Shown here: positions 1 through 10,492 of the stretch, piece by piece
Position numbering within the stretch: position 1 is the first letter of the stretch
How the letters are laid out: every line of letters starts with the position of its first letter
Assembly: GCA_017311185.1 (NCBI GenBank)
Contig: JAESUZ010000420.1
Location: 186,001 to 250,000 of the forward strand
From: Proteles cristata cristata
Lineage: Eukaryota > Chordata > Mammalia > Carnivora > Hyaenidae
Length of the DNA stretch: 64,000 nt
Direction of reading: 5' to 3'
Notes under the pieces: generated by a model
The model's database searches: none
What the model saw: only the letters and a program-made list of their open reading frames with translations
Told to the model about the DNA's origin: nothing
Program-made: the position numbers and the translations under genes

Positions 1-97
1 GGCTCCACATCAGGTTGGCCTCTCCTGCTAAATGACACTTTGTCGCAGTTCTTGACCATCTGTTCTGTCTGGGCACCATGGCCTCCCCTCCAGCCCT

Positions 98-137
98 GCG
101 CACGCTGGGTGCCGTATGCACGCTGGGTGCCATGCGC
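98..137. repeat. Short imperfect tandem repeat
   Basis: Two near-identical units of about 19 bp built on GCACGCTGGGTGCC lie side by side. The surrounding 140 bases match no family I recognise. Confidence 0.6.
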
Positions 138-139
138 AA

Positions 140-400
140 GTAGCCGAGATTCATTTGTTCCAAAAGGATTCGTTGAGCACTTATCTGACTCCATGGAACT
201 TACATTCTAGGCAAGGAGCAAATAATAAAAGAAATAAGTAAAATGTGTTGTGTGTTAGATGGCGATAAGAGGTGTGGAGGGAAAAAAAAAAAAAAAAAAC
301 CAGGCAAGGAAGATGAGAAATGTTCCTGAGACAGAGGGCACCGTAATGATTATGGGAAGGAAGGTCTCGCGTGGGGAGGTAGAAGGTACTGCTATAAGAG
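140..400 (-). mobile_element. L2 LINE 3' fragment
   Basis: Read on the minus strand this is the old mammalian L2 3' end. The plus strand shows TTGAGCACTTATCTG, GGAACTTACATTCTAG and AATAAAAGAAATAAG in the L2 reverse-complement order. It is degraded, has an internal A run at about 281-299, and carries no reading frame. Confidence 0.55.
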
Positions 401-629
401 AACCCCGACAGGAGTAAGAATGAATGATGTACAACTACTTACTGCAATATCCATAAATCTTGCAAATACTGTGTGTGGCAAAAGAAACAAGGCATATGAG
501 AGTGCATTACTGTATATCTCCATTCAGAGAACAAAACAGGCAACACGGATCCACCTTCTACAAGTCAGGACACCATTTCCTGTGGAGCAGAGAGGAAGAC
601 AGTGGGAATTCTGGAATTGTTCTGTTTCT

Positions 630-820
630 TTTTTTCTTTTTTTTTTTTTAATTTTTAACGCTTATTTATTTTTGAGAGAGAGAGACCACAGGCAAAGCAG
701 GGGTAGAGAGAGGGAGGCAGAGGATCTGAAGCAGGGCTCACTCCCATGAACCCTGAGATCAAGACCTGAGCCGGAATCAAGAATCAGCTGCCTAGCCAAC
801 TGAGCCACCCAGGCACCCCT
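630..820 (-). mobile_element. Can-SINE, near full length
   Basis: The element runs from a T-rich (A-tail) end, through a GA-rich zone, to the tRNA-like head GAGCCACCCAGGCACCCCT. An imperfect target-site duplication based on GGAATT...GTTTCTT flanks it (about 612-629 and 821-835). The middle is diverged, so the copy is old. Confidence 0.88.
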
Positions 821-904
821 GGAATTCGGTTTCTTGATTGGGGTGTTCTTAACACTCCTGTGTTCAGTTTATGAAAATTCATCAAGCTGAACATTTGTTT
901 TCTT

Positions 905-1114
905 GTTTTAATTTTTAATGTTTATTTTATTTTTGAGAGAGAAAGAGCATGAGCAGGGGAGAGGCAGAGAGAGAGGGAAACACAGAATTCGAAGCAGGCC
1001 CCAGGCTCTGATTTGCCAGCACAGAGCTCGACGTGGGGCTCGAACTTGTGAACTGCAAGTTCATGACCTGAGCTGAAGTTGGACGATTAACCAACTGAAC
1101 CACCCAGGCGCCCC
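905..1114 (-). mobile_element. Can-SINE, full length
   Basis: Complete felid-type SINE in reverse, ending CACCCAGGCGCCCC. Imperfect flanking repeats ATCAA...AACATTTG lie at about 879-896 and 1115-1131. Confidence 0.92.
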
Positions 1115-1134
1115 ATCAAACCAAACATTTGTAA

Positions 1135-1854
1135 AGTGTGCATTTCCTATATGAATATTACATGCCAATAATTTCATTACTTATTTTTAAGTTCAAAATT
1201 AACTGCCTTATTGTAGACAGCACAACCATTACAGCGACCCTTGTCTTATTTCCCCAGTGCCCGGCATACTAGAGGGTTTCAGTGTGTGTGTGTGTGTGTG
1301 GGCACGCGCGCAAGAATATGGGAGTGACTGTACAAATGCATCTCTGTAATCTGTGTAGTCTCCCCTTAAACTGATCACCTTAGGAAGACTGAAACAGTAC
1401 CTTTTACTGTCATGCTTGTATTTTGAAAACAAAAATCACTCCTGCCTCCCCTCTGCTCATTGGAGAATAATAAACGCATTCAACGGGCATTCAAACATTT
1501 TCAGGATTGAGAGTCAGGAGAGCGAGTAACACCAAGATGAAACAAGTGTCCACCGGACTTGGCAACATGTAGGTTCTTGGTGGTGGAAGCAGTTTTCCTC
1601 CTGGGGAGGCTGCAGATGTCAAATAGCCGAGAAACAGGATGCGGAGAAAGGGAAACAGAGAATGCTGACCGATTTCTAATTCCTTGACTCCGAAAGTTAG
1701 GAGAGAATTATGTGCGGTTGACAATTGGTTTTTTAAAAGTGTTTGTGTGCGTGGTTATCAACAAAGCTGGAAAGACTATAATGAACTCATGTGCTAAGGG
1801 TGGGTGGTAAATCTATCGACAGGAATCATTTCATGCACTTCTGCACGCGATCGT
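1135..1854. other. No gene seen; unclassified sequence
   Basis: No recognisable repeat or gene apart from the GT microsatellite at 1282-1300. Reading frames on both strands are short and have no domain. Confidence 0.5.
1282..1300. repeat. (GT)n microsatellite
   Basis: About 9.5 uninterrupted GT units followed by GGCACGCGCG. Confidence 0.9.
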
Positions 1855-2005
1855 TTCGTCATTCCTGTATTCCGTAACTGCTTGACTAAGTACCTGTTGT
1901 ACCCAGGGCAACAGAGCAGGGAGTCAGCTAGACACAGTCTCTGCCCCGTGCAGCTTATAGAGGGGAGGACAGCTGCAAGGTAGGTAAAACGTGGGCAAGG
2001 AAGGT
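1855..2005 (-). mobile_element. L2 LINE 3' fragment, weak
   Basis: CAGACACAGTCTCTGCCCCGTGCAG-like sequence followed by AGCTTATAGAGGGGAGGAC fits the L2 reverse-complement 3' end (purchased order: GACAGACA, CCCTGCC, GAGCTTA, AGTGGGG). It is strongly diverged. Confidence 0.4.
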
Positions 2006-2292
2006 TGCTGCGAGAGCAGCCTCGTCCTAGGCAAGAGGGTGGAAGGGCAGCACCAGGTGGGAATGAGATATTTTCCTTTTTGTTGTTGCTGTGGTTGTTG
2101 TAAGTCTTTGAAATCAAGGGTGTTATACTCCCAGCACCACTGGCTAGAGGGTGGGGGGGCTGAAGGCACGTCATTCCTGGCACTTGGTGCCATCAGACCT
2201 CAGAGAGCCCTAACTCGGCAGCCAAAAGCCTTGGCGTCCAAACCCAGCGCTTGTGCAGGATGAATAGGGAGCCCTGTAAATCAGACACATTG
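2006..2292. other. Unclassified sequence
   Basis: No gene. It includes a short TTGTTGTTGCTGTGG-type T/G-rich trinucleotide stretch near 2079-2103, and I cannot place the rest. Confidence 0.5.
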
Positions 2293-2505
2293 AGGGCCAC
2301 CTGGGGGGCTCTGTTGGTTACGTATCTGGCTTTTGATGTTGGCTCAGGTCATCATCTCATGGTTTTGTGGTTCAAATCCCACGTTGGGCTTCACGCACTG
2401 GCCTTATGGAGCCGGTTTGGGATTCTCCCTCTTCCTCTCTCTCTGCTGCTCGCTCATTCTCTCTCTCCGTCTCTCTCAAAATAAATAAATAAACTTAAAA
2501 AAAAA
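2293..2505 (+). mobile_element. Can-SINE, full length, diverged
   Basis: Head AGGGCCACCTGGGGGGCTC, a CT-rich body, then AATAAATAAATAAACTTAAAAA. Internal substitutions and a rearranged middle mark an older copy. Confidence 0.85.
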
Positions 2506-2527
2506 TGTTAAAAAAAGGCTACATAGA

Positions 2528-2759
2528 ATTTTTTTATTTAAAATTTTTAATGTTTTTATTTATTTCTGAGAGAGAGAGACAGACACACACAGCATGAGCA
2601 GGGGAGGGTCAGAGAGAGAGGGAGACACAGAATCTGAAACAGGCTCCAGGCTCTGAGCTGTCAGCACAGAGCCCGACACGGGGCTCAACCCCACGAACCA
2701 TGAAATCATGACCTGAGCTGAAGTTGGACGCTTAAATGACTGAGCCATTCAGGTGCCCC
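2528..2759 (-). mobile_element. Can-SINE, full length
   Basis: Complete minus-strand copy ending CATTCAGGTGCCCC. Flanking repeats CTACATAGAATT (before) and CTGCATAGAATT (after) are the target-site duplication. Confidence 0.93.
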
Positions 2760-3138
2760 AAGACTGCATAGAATTCTGTAGCATCACATGTCCCGCGTGG
2801 ACCAGTAAGCCAGTGTAGAAGGTGAAGACTGCAGAGTTGCCCAGAGTTGCCCTTGAATACATCTCTGAGGAAGAGGCCACACGGTGCTGTCAGGTTTTCC
2901 CTCAGCTTCAGGGCAGATTTTTGTTTCTTTAGTTGAACCTGAGCGGATGTCATTGGTTTGCATTTAGGGCTTTGTACTAAAGCTGTTTGTATAATTCTCA
3001 GCTTAATGGGACCCTCCCAGGATGGCAGGTTTGCAAACTGAGGCCAGTGGAGGCCATGGCATTTCCCACATGGTGCTTGGTCCTCATGAAGTGATGAGCT
3101 TTTCCTCCTTGGGCTCTCTCTCCTTCCCTCTCTCACTC
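2760..3138. other. No gene seen; unclassified sequence
   Basis: Contains a small direct repeat, CAGAGTTGCC twice near 2830-2850. The 134-codon minus-strand frame here runs into SINE sequence at its end and shows no domain, so I do not call it a gene. Confidence 0.5.
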
Positions 3139-3208
3139 TCTTTTTTTAAGTTTGATTTATTTATTTTTGAGAGAGAGAGAGAGAACAAGTAGGGAGGGGC
3201 AGAAAGAC
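3139..3208 (-). mobile_element. Can-SINE, truncated fragment
   Basis: Only the A-tail end and GA-rich zone of a minus-strand copy survive (AAGTTTGATTTATTTATTTT, then GAGAGAGA and GGGAGGGGCAGA). The tRNA-like head is missing. Confidence 0.75.
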
Positions 3209-3262
3209 CCTGTCTCTCACTTTTTATTCAGAAGGTGGGTAATTAAAACCTCAATAAGTGTT

Positions 3263-3492
3263 GGGACGCCTGGGTGGCTCAGTCAGTTAAGCATCAGACT
3301 TTGGCTCAGGTCATGATCTCACAATCTATGAGTTCAAGCCCCATGTGGGCTCTGGGCTGACAGCTCAGAGCCTGGAGCCTGCTTCAGATTCTGTATCTCC
3401 CTCTCTCTCTGCCCCTGCCCCACTCACACTTTGTCTCTATCTCCCTCGCTCTCTCTTAAAAATAAATAAACATTAAAAAAAATTTTTTTTTA
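3263..3492 (+). mobile_element. Can-SINE, full length
   Basis: Head GGGACGCCTGGGTGGCTC and tail AATAAATAAACATTAAAAA. Target-site duplication AAACCTCAATAAGTG (before) and AAACCTCAGTAAGTG (after). Confidence 0.95.
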
Positions 3493-3512
3493 AACCTCAG
3501 TAAGTGAAACTC

Positions 3513-3723
3513 TAGGTGCCTGGGTGGCTCAGTTGGTTGATTGTCCGACTACTGATTTCGGTTCAGGTCATTGTCTCATGGTTCATGGGTTCAAGCCCCA
3601 CAGAGGGGGCTCTGTGCTGACAGTGTGGAGCCTGCTTGCGACTCTATCTCTTTCCCTCTCTTTTCATCCCTCCTTGCTTCTCTCTCTCAAAACAAATAAA
3701 TAAGCTTAAAAAAAAAAAAAAAC
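3513..3723 (+). mobile_element. Can-SINE, full length
   Basis: Inserted 20 bp beyond the preceding SINE, in its 3' duplicated site. Flanked by AAGTGAAACTCT and AAGTGTAACTCT. It ends in a pure A run. Confidence 0.94.
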
Positions 3724-3975
3724 AAGTGTAACTCTATTTAGAAGAAGCGTAGTCAAAAGACTGTGGAGTATTATTTGTAATATTGATAAAAACACAAATT
3801 GCCTTTGCCACTATCTGACTCCCCGCATTCTCATAGGCTTTCTTGAGCGGGGAAGGAGGGGGTGAAGTTATTTAGCACCCAGGAGAGTCACATATGGATG
3901 TGTGTCTCTTAGGTTAATGTACGTCGCTGGCTGTGTTTGGGAGGGCAACATGATGAAAAGTAGAGAATCGCTAAT
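3724..3975. other. Unclassified sequence
   Basis: About 250 bases with no gene or repeat that I can name. Confidence 0.5.
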
Positions 3976-4110
3976 ACAGTGCAAACCCCTTCATTTCTCA
4001 GGTGTGAAAGCTGAGGCCCAGAGAGGTGATGTGATTTGCCTAAAGTCATGCAACTAGTGACAGAGCCAGGCCTAGAAGCCAGGGGTCCTGGCTCTCACGA
4101 CATTCTGCTG
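3976..4110 (-). mobile_element. MIR SINE fragment
   Basis: The plus strand reads as a MIR reverse complement: GAAAGCTGAGGCCCAGAGAGGTGATGTG, then a TGCCTAAAGTCATGCAACTAGTG-like run and a GCCAGGGGTCCTGGCTCT-like end. Confidence 0.8.
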
Positions 4111-5176
4111 CCCGAGGAATGGAACAGGTAGTATCGCTCACTCTGGGGGCCGTGGGTCAGTCCATCCAGTTCACAGCTGCCTGGGCTTCCAATGAAGGAA
4201 GAGGCCAGAGCAGGGCTGTGGTCACTGAGTTGAGGTGCAAGGAAGAATTCCAGGCTCTGGGACAAATAAGTGACACCCCAAGCGGTGCATTAGGACAGGG
4301 ACTCAGGTGCAGGAGTGAAGAAGGGAGATGCCCTCAGAACCGGGCACTGGTTGCAGGGGCCCAGGTAGAAGCTGGACCTTTACTCGAACTTGAAATAATA
4401 GCCAGAGGGACTGAGCTCCTGACCCTCCAGAGTCTCCGGATTAAGGAAGGAACCCACCCCACTGCTGAGAACCGTACAGGCCGGTCCATAGGGAAAGTAG
4501 AATGCTGTCACGGTTGTGATGACATTGTGGTTCCAGACAGTCCTTTTTCTCGAATTCACCTAGATATTCATTCTATGACTCAGGGGATGGTTTTCTTAGC
4601 AGGGCCGCCGATTAGGACAGACGCGGAGTCCTTATCTGCATTTTACTTGGTCTTTCTGTGGTTTCCTTCAGCCACCACCCACGCCCATCATCAGCTCTCA
4701 TTCCATGCTCCGGCCCCTTTCCATCTTCCTGCCCTCCACCCTTCTTGCTTATTGCCTATGTGGAGGCTTCCCTGACCCTTCCGACTTGATGCTTGACACC
4801 ATCGTCACCCGATTCAGCGTCTTCCTCTGGCTCTCCTTCTGTAACAGACATTGTGTTGGCTTCTCTAACTTCCGTAGCAGCAGCAATACAGTTTGAGGAA
4901 TTAAAAAACCCTGGTCCACACACTGCCGCTGGCTCCATGTTGATTTCCACTTCCAGACAATCCTGTCTCTATACTACTTACTCCAGAATCGAAATCCCAG
5001 GAGTAAACATCGAATCATCCAGGGTCATAGTTACCTCTTTGACCTGGCTTCTTCGGACTCCACAGTGAGAGTTTGGAGAGGAGGCAAATGCCTTAAATTG
5101 CCCTCAGGTCAGATCTAATCCCAGTAAGTAAGTCCTGCAGAGGAGATCTGGCACTAATAAGGGAGGGATTCTAGAT
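4111..5176. other. About 1 kb unclassified sequence
   Basis: No domain-bearing gene. It holds the longest open frame of the window (4119-4775 plus, 218 codons). That frame starts just after a MIR, has low-complexity composition and resembles no family I know, so I treat it as chance. The stretch near 4640-4840 (GGAGGCTTCCCTGACCCTTCC) weakly resembles plus-strand L2. Confidence 0.45.
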
Positions 5177-5260
5177 CAGTGCTGTTCAAATAGAATAGTA
5201 ATGCAAGCCACACATATAACTTAAGATCTTCTAGTAACCACATTTAAAAAGGTAGAAATA
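5177..5260 (+). mobile_element. hAT-Charlie-type fossil, left part
   Basis: Begins CAGTGCTGTTCAAATAGAATA and continues CAAGCCACACATATAACTT and TCTAGTAACCACATTTAAAAA. These are the start of a non-autonomous mammalian hAT element with a CAGTGCTGTCCAATAGAA terminus. A young SINE splits it; the rest resumes at 5519. Confidence 0.72.
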
Positions 5261-5518
5261 GGGGCGCCTGCGTGGCTTAGTCGGTTAAGCGTCCGACTTT
5301 CGCTCAGGTCATGATCTCGCGGTTCGTGGGTTCGAGCCCCGCGTCAGGCTCTGTGCTGACTGCCAGCTCGGAGCCTGGAGCCTGTTTCAGTCTGTGACTC
5401 CCTCTCTCTCAGACCCTCCCCTGCTCACGCTGTCTCTCTCTCTCTCTCACTCTCTCCTAGAAATAAATTTAAAAAACATTAAAAAAAAATTAAAAAATAA
5501 ATAAATAAAAATAAAATA
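5261..5518 (+). mobile_element. Can-SINE, young subfamily
   Basis: Has the young-subfamily marks CTGACTGCCAGCTCGGAG, TTTCAGTCTGTGACTCC and CCTAGAAATAAAT. The tRNA-like A and B boxes are near consensus (GGTTCGAGCCC). Perfect flanking repeat AAAAAGGTAGAAATA. It interrupts the hAT fossil. Confidence 0.96.
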
Positions 5519-5740
5519 AAAAGGTAGAAATAGGCTAAATTAATTTTAATGGTACATTTTATTTCACCCAATATTTCCAAACATCCATCGTATCAACATG
5601 GATTCAATATTTTAAAAATCATTAATAAGATATGTTCCCTTTTGGTTTTGTTGTTATAAGTCTTTGGAATCCAGGGTGTATTTTGATACTCACAACACAA
5701 CTCAATCTGGATGCTAAATTTTTATTGGAAATACTTGATC
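5519..5740 (+). mobile_element. hAT-Charlie-type fossil, right part
   Basis: Continues the element broken at 5260: AGGCTAAATTAATTTTAATGG, TTTCACCCAATATTTCCAAAC, AAGTCTTTGGAATCCAGGGTG and CACAACACAACTCAATCTGG. Its far terminus is not seen. Confidence 0.72.
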
Positions 5741-6363
5741 TGTATTTATATTTACGATTGAAAAAAGTCAAATCACATACCCAAGCTGTTCCAAGCACAC
5801 TTAAAAGTTTTCCAGTTACTGGATCAAGTACCAAAAAAAAAAAAAAGTTTTCCCTTCATATACACTTCCACATTGACAAAATAAATTCATCTTTATTAAA
5901 ACTATTGTTTGTAGCAAAAGCAAAGTTAAGTCTGTCCACGTTATGTCACTTCATGGACTCATGTCAGCGTAGTATTATTAACGTGGGATGTAAAAGGGTA
6001 TCGTGAAAATTGAAAAGTAACTGTAAGTTCATCAATGCCAGCAAAACATTCTTCAAATTTTCTTGTAGGTTTTATAGATAATTTACCTAATGCTGGTGAT
6101 TACAATTAAAATCTTTTGTATATATTTGTATTATAAGATGTGTTAAATCGTTCCATAAAACATTGATATATAAGAAACTTCCATGTCAATGTAAATTCTT
6201 GTAGCCTTCTAGCCAGATGACAAGTATGCTTTTTCTCTCCTTAGAGCTTCAAATTTATCTCATATGTACTGTGATATCAGTGAGAAAGCATAAATCACAC
6301 TGCCCTGTTTGGTCTCTGATGATTAAATATTTGGCAAAAATTCCTTTTCTTTCAAGCAAATCT
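5741..6363. other. AT-rich unclassified sequence
   Basis: No gene or confidently named repeat. An A run lies at about 5834-5847. The 124-codon plus frame at 5632-6006 overlaps the hAT fossil and is spurious. Confidence 0.5.
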
Positions 6364-6555
6364 TTTTTTAAGTTTATGTATTTATTTTGGGAAAGAGGGA
6401 GAAAGTATGAGTGGAAAAGGGACTGAGAGAGAGACTCCCAAGCAGGCTCTGCACTGATAATGCGGAACCCAACGCAGGGCTCAAAACTAAGAACCGTGAG
6501 ATCATAACCTGAGCCGAAGTCAGATGTTTAACCAACTGAGCCACCCAGATGCCCC
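6364..6555 (-). mobile_element. Can-SINE, slightly short
   Basis: Minus-strand copy ending CACCCAGATGCCCC, flanked by TCAAGCAAATCTT and TCAAACAAATCTC. It lacks part of the CT-rich body. Confidence 0.92.
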
Positions 6556-7054
6556 TCAAACAAATCTCTGGTTGAAATTCACAGTACAGTAAATCTTTGT
6601 AAAACTCTTACGTGACCCAACCAATGAACATAGATAAAGAGACAAGATCATCACATTTATTGCTTTCTATTCCTGTCCATAAACTGGTGATTCACAGCAT
6701 TTGAATGTATACACTGAACAATTTTAGTAGCTATATCCATGACACTTTCGACAGAGTCTCCTTCCGAAAACGAACACAAATATTTTCAATATATATCATA
6801 CGGTGGAATGAAGCAATAAGGGAAACATCAGTCTCCTGTTTTGAAATTACAATAAATCCACAGGTTTTTTTTTAACTGAACATAGATGGAGCACCATCTG
6901 GCATGATAGAAACTAATTTTTTTCATATCTAACTGAATTTCTTCTTTGTCAGATGTAAAAAAAATTTTTTAATCTGCACCACAGTTTATTTTTTTCAGCA
7001 ATGAATTGACAGTGTTTCTTCATAAATTTGGGAGACCTTTAAAACTAGACTCCA
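6556..7054. other. AT-rich unclassified sequence
   Basis: No reading frame of note and no repeat I can name. It has T- and A-rich runs near 6866 and 6955-7000. Confidence 0.5.
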
Positions 7055-7250
7055 GGGGCACCTGGGTGGCTCAGTTGGTAGGGCATCTGACTCTTGGTTT
7101 CAGCTCAGGTCATGGGGTTCAATCCCCATGTCAGGCTCTGTGCTGAGAGCATGGAGCCTGCCTCTGATTCTCTCTCTCCCTCTCTCTCTGCCCCTCTCCT
7201 GCTCTCTCTCTGTCTCTCTCAAAATAAATAAAAACTTAAAAATAAAAAAA
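7055..7250 (+). mobile_element. Can-SINE, near full length
   Basis: Head GGGGCACCTGGGTGGCTC and tail AAAATAAATAAAAACTTAAAAA. Imperfect flanks AAAACTAGA and AAAACTAAA. Confidence 0.93.
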
Positions 7251-7263
7251 ACTAAATAGATTC

Positions 7264-7397
7264 AGGGAGCCTGGCTGGCTCAGTCAGTAGAGCATGTACC
7301 GCTTAATCTCAGGGTTGTGAGTTCAAGTCCCATATTGAATGTAGAGATTACTTAAATAAATACATAACCTTTAAAAAATAAATAAATAAAAATAAAT
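7264..7397 (+). mobile_element. Short pan-carnivore-type Can-SINE
   Basis: tRNA-like head AGGGAGCCTGGCTGGCTCAG, then GGGTTGTGAGTTCAAGTCCC, TGTAGAGATTACTTAAATAA and an AAATAAATAAA tail. This shorter, older class lacks the CT-rich body of the felid class. Confidence 0.88.
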
Positions 7398-7772
7398 ATA
7401 CTCAAAGTATTAATTGGGTAGTATCTCATAACACAACTTGGCTATAACTTGCTATTTTTTCAAAATCTGAATTTATCTTTGGTAAGTTCTTTAATTCTAC
7501 AGGCATTTATTTGGTGGCTTAACTGAAGATTGCTCACTTTTTATAAAATATCCTTTTAGTATGTTTCCCATGATTTTTCTAAAAAACCTTTCATAACTGA
7601 AGTATTAATTTACCATCTTTTCATTAAAAATTGTGTGCGTGCATGTGTGTACAAAAATCTAAATCATTTTGTAGCGGGCCAAAATTATACTCTCTGATCT
7701 TGTTAAAACCTATTTGAAAACCTCTTTGTTCTGCATCCTATTTTGCTTTCAGGCAACTAATTTCATCAGTTC
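7398..7772. other. AT-rich unclassified sequence
   Basis: No gene or named repeat. Confidence 0.5.
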
Positions 7773-7977
7773 TTTAAAAAATTTTTATTTTATTTATTTT
7801 TATTTTAGAGAACACATGAGCAGGGGGAGAGGGGCAGAAGGAGAGAGAGAGAGAATCTTAAGCAGGCTCCATGCTTAGTGCAGAGCCTGACAAAGGGCTC
7901 AATCCTGTGACTCTGGAATCATGACCTAAGCCAAAATTGAGTTGGACTCTCAATTGACTGTGCCACCCAGGTACCCC
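7773..7977 (-). mobile_element. Can-SINE, full length, diverged
   Basis: Minus-strand copy ending CCACCCAGGTACCCC, with a GA-rich zone near 7825-7855. Only 7 bases separate it from the next SINE. Confidence 0.9.
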
Positions 7978-7984
7978 AGCTTTT

Positions 7985-8206
7985 ATTTATTTTTTTTAAG
8001 TTTTAACGTTTATTTATTTTTTAGAGTGAGAAAGACAGAATGTGAGCAGGGAAGGGTCAGAGAGAGAGGGAGACACAGAATCTGAAGCAGGTCCAGGCTC
8101 TGAGCTGTCAGCACAGATCGCGATGCAGGGCTTGAACCCACAATTGGTGAGATCATGACCTGAGCTGACGTTGGACGCTTAACCAATTGAGCCACCCAGG
8201 CTCCCC
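7985..8206 (-). mobile_element. Can-SINE, full length
   Basis: Second minus-strand copy in tandem with the one before, ending GCCACCCAGGCTCCCC. Confidence 0.93.
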
Positions 8207-8212
8207 ACCCAG

Positions 8213-9079
8213 TTTTTTCCCTTTAATTCCAAAACATAACATAAAATATACCATGTTTTAAAAAGGTTTTATTTTTAAGTGATCTCTACACCCAACATGG
8301 GGCTTGAACTCATGATCCCGAGATCAAGAGCCACACGCTCCAGCGACTGAGCCGACTGGGCGCCCCAAATGTACCATTTTAAAGTGTGTGGTTCTGTGGC
8401 ATTGGGTGCCTTCCCAGTGTTGTGCAGCCCTCACATCTCCGGAACTTGTTTTATCTTCTGCAGCTGAATCTTCTGTGCTCCTTAAACACTCACGCCTCAC
8501 TCTCCCCAGCTCCTGGCAACCTCCAGGCTACTTTCTGTCCCTATGAGTCTGACTGTTCTAGGCACCTTGTGTAACTTGGAGTATACAGTATTTGTCCTTT
8601 TGTGACTGGCTTATTGCACTCACTATAATGTCTTTAAAGTTCCTTGATGTTATAGTACGGGTCACATTCCATTGTGCACATAACATGTGTTGTTCGCCCA
8701 CTCATCCAGCGGTGGACACTTGAGTTGCTTCCAACTCTTGGCCACTGTGAATAGCGCTTCTGTGCCCATGGCTGTGCCCACATCTGATGGAGCCCCTGCC
8801 TTCACTTCCCTGGGGGTTACACCGAGATGTAGAATTGTTAAATCACATGGTATGCCTACGTTTAATTTCTTTGAGGAATTGCCATACTGGTTTTCATGGG
8901 GAAAGTTCCATTTTACATTCCTGCCAGCAACGTACAAAGGTTTTAGGTTGTCCTCACAACATGGGTTATTTTTTTTTATAATAGTCATCCTAATGGACGT
9001 GAGGTGGCATTTGGGTTGCATTTGCCCTAATGACTGGAAAGCGATAGTGGCCATGTTTTCACGTGTGTCATCAATTCCT
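8213..9079 (-). mobile_element. L1 LINE, 3' end (L1M type)
   Basis: Reverse-complement L1 3' region. The 3' UTR (AAAACATAACATAAAATATACC, then CCATTTTAAAGTGTG) is followed by the ORF2 C-terminal end (GGTGGACACTTGAGTTGCTTCC, GTGAATAGCGCTTCTGTG, GAGGAATTGCCATACTGG). No intact frame. A short SINE splits it at 8261-8366, and it stops where the next L1 tail begins. Confidence 0.85.
8261..8366 (-). mobile_element. Short pan-carnivore-type Can-SINE
   Basis: Reads AAGTGATCTCTACACCCAAC, ATGGGGCTTGAACTC, GAGCCGACTGGGCGCCCC. Flanks ATACCATGTTTTA and GTACCATTTTA lie within L1 3' UTR sequence. Confidence 0.9.
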
Positions 9080-9102
9080 TTTTTAAAAAATGCTTTATTT
9101 GA

Positions 9103-9313
9103 GGGGTGCCTGGGTGACTCAGTTGGTTAAGTATCCAACTCTTGATTTCAGTTCAGGTCATGATCTTGCTGCTCATGGATTTGAACCCTGTGTCTGGCTT
9201 GGAATTCTCTCTCCCTCTCCCTCTCTCTCCCTTTCTTTCTCTCTCCCCCTCTCTTCTTCTGCCCTTCCTGTGCTTCTGCTCTCTCTCTGTCTCTCTCAAA
9301 ATAAATAAACTTT
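9103..9313 (+). mobile_element. Can-SINE, full length
   Basis: Inserted in the L1 tail. Flanks AAAAAATGCTTTATTTGA and AAAAAATTCTTTATTTGA form the target-site duplication. CT-rich body, tail AAAATAAATAAACTTT. Confidence 0.95.
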
Positions 9314-9836
9314 AAAAAATTCTTTATTTGAATATAGTGGACACACAATGTTACATACAGTTTCAAAAATATAGCACAGTGATGGACAAGTTTATATATT
9401 GTGCTACACTCACCACAAGTGAAGCTGCCATCTGTCACCAGCAATGCCATTATAATATCACTGACTACATTCCCTGTGCTATGCCTTTTATGCCTGTACT
9501 GTATTCATCCCATAGCAAGAAGACTGTATCTCCCACCCCTCTTCGCCTGCTTTTCCCACTCCCCACCCCCTCCCCTCTCTCCCCTCTGCCTACCATCAGT
9601 TCTCTGTTATTTACAGGTATAATTCTGCTTGTTGTTTGTCTATTCATTTGTGTTTTTTTTAGATTCCACATATGAATGAAATCATGTGATATTTGTCTTT
9701 CTCAGTCTGATTTATTTCATTTGCGATATACTTTCTAGGTCCCTCCATGCATCCATATTATGGCAAATGGCACACAATCTCATCCCTCTTTATGGTTGCA
9801 TGCTTTTCCAGCAGGATCACACATGCGCCTGCACAA

Positions 9837-9858
9837 GTGTGTGTGTGTGTGTGTGGGG
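9837..9858. repeat. (GT)n microsatellite
   Basis: About nine GT units followed by GGGGTGTATGTG, inside the L1. Confidence 0.85.
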
Positions 9859-10275
9859 TGTATGTGTACCACATCTTCCTTATCCATGTGTGTGTCGATG
9901 AACACTTTCAAATCTTGCCTATTGTAAATAATGCTGCAATAAACATAGAGGTGCATGTATCTTTTCAAATTAGTGTTTCCAGGTGAATACCCAGTAGTGG
10001 AATTATTGTATCATATGGTATTTCTATTTTTAATGTTTTTGAGGAACCCCCATACTGTTTTCTCTAGTGGCTGCACCAATTTACATTCCCACCGACAGTA
10101 TGCATGGGGTCTTTTTTCTCCACAGCCTCCTCAACACTTGTTATGTCTTGTTCTGATACTGGCCATTCTGATTTGTGTGAGGTGGTACCTCACTGTGATT
10201 TTGATTTGTATTTCCTTGATGATGAATGATAGCAAGCATCTTTTCCTATATCTGGTAACCAACTATATGTCTTCT

Positions 10276-10492
10276 TTTTTAAATTTTTTAATGTTTATTT
10301 ATTTTTGAGAGAGAGAGAAAGACAACATGAGCAGGGGATGGGCAGAGAGAGAGAAGAACACAGAATCCGAAGCACGTGCCAGGCTCTGAGCTGTCAGCAC
10401 AGAGCTCGGTGCAGGGCTTGAACTCACAGACCACGAGATCATGACCTAAGACAAAGTCAGATGCTTAACCGACTGGGCCACCCAAGCGCCCC
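10276..10492 (-). mobile_element. Can-SINE, full length
   Basis: Ends GGCCACCCAAGCGCCCC. Imperfect flanks AACTATATGTCTTCTTT and AACTGAATGTCTTCTTT within the L1. Confidence 0.94.

Noticed and set aside
2732..3136. 134-codon minus-strand frame
   Set aside because: Its end lies in a SINE and no domain is seen.
5281..5340. tRNA-gene-like A and B boxes
   Set aside because: They belong to the tRNA-Lys-derived head of a SINE, not to a cloverleaf-forming tRNA gene; the same holds for the other SINE heads.
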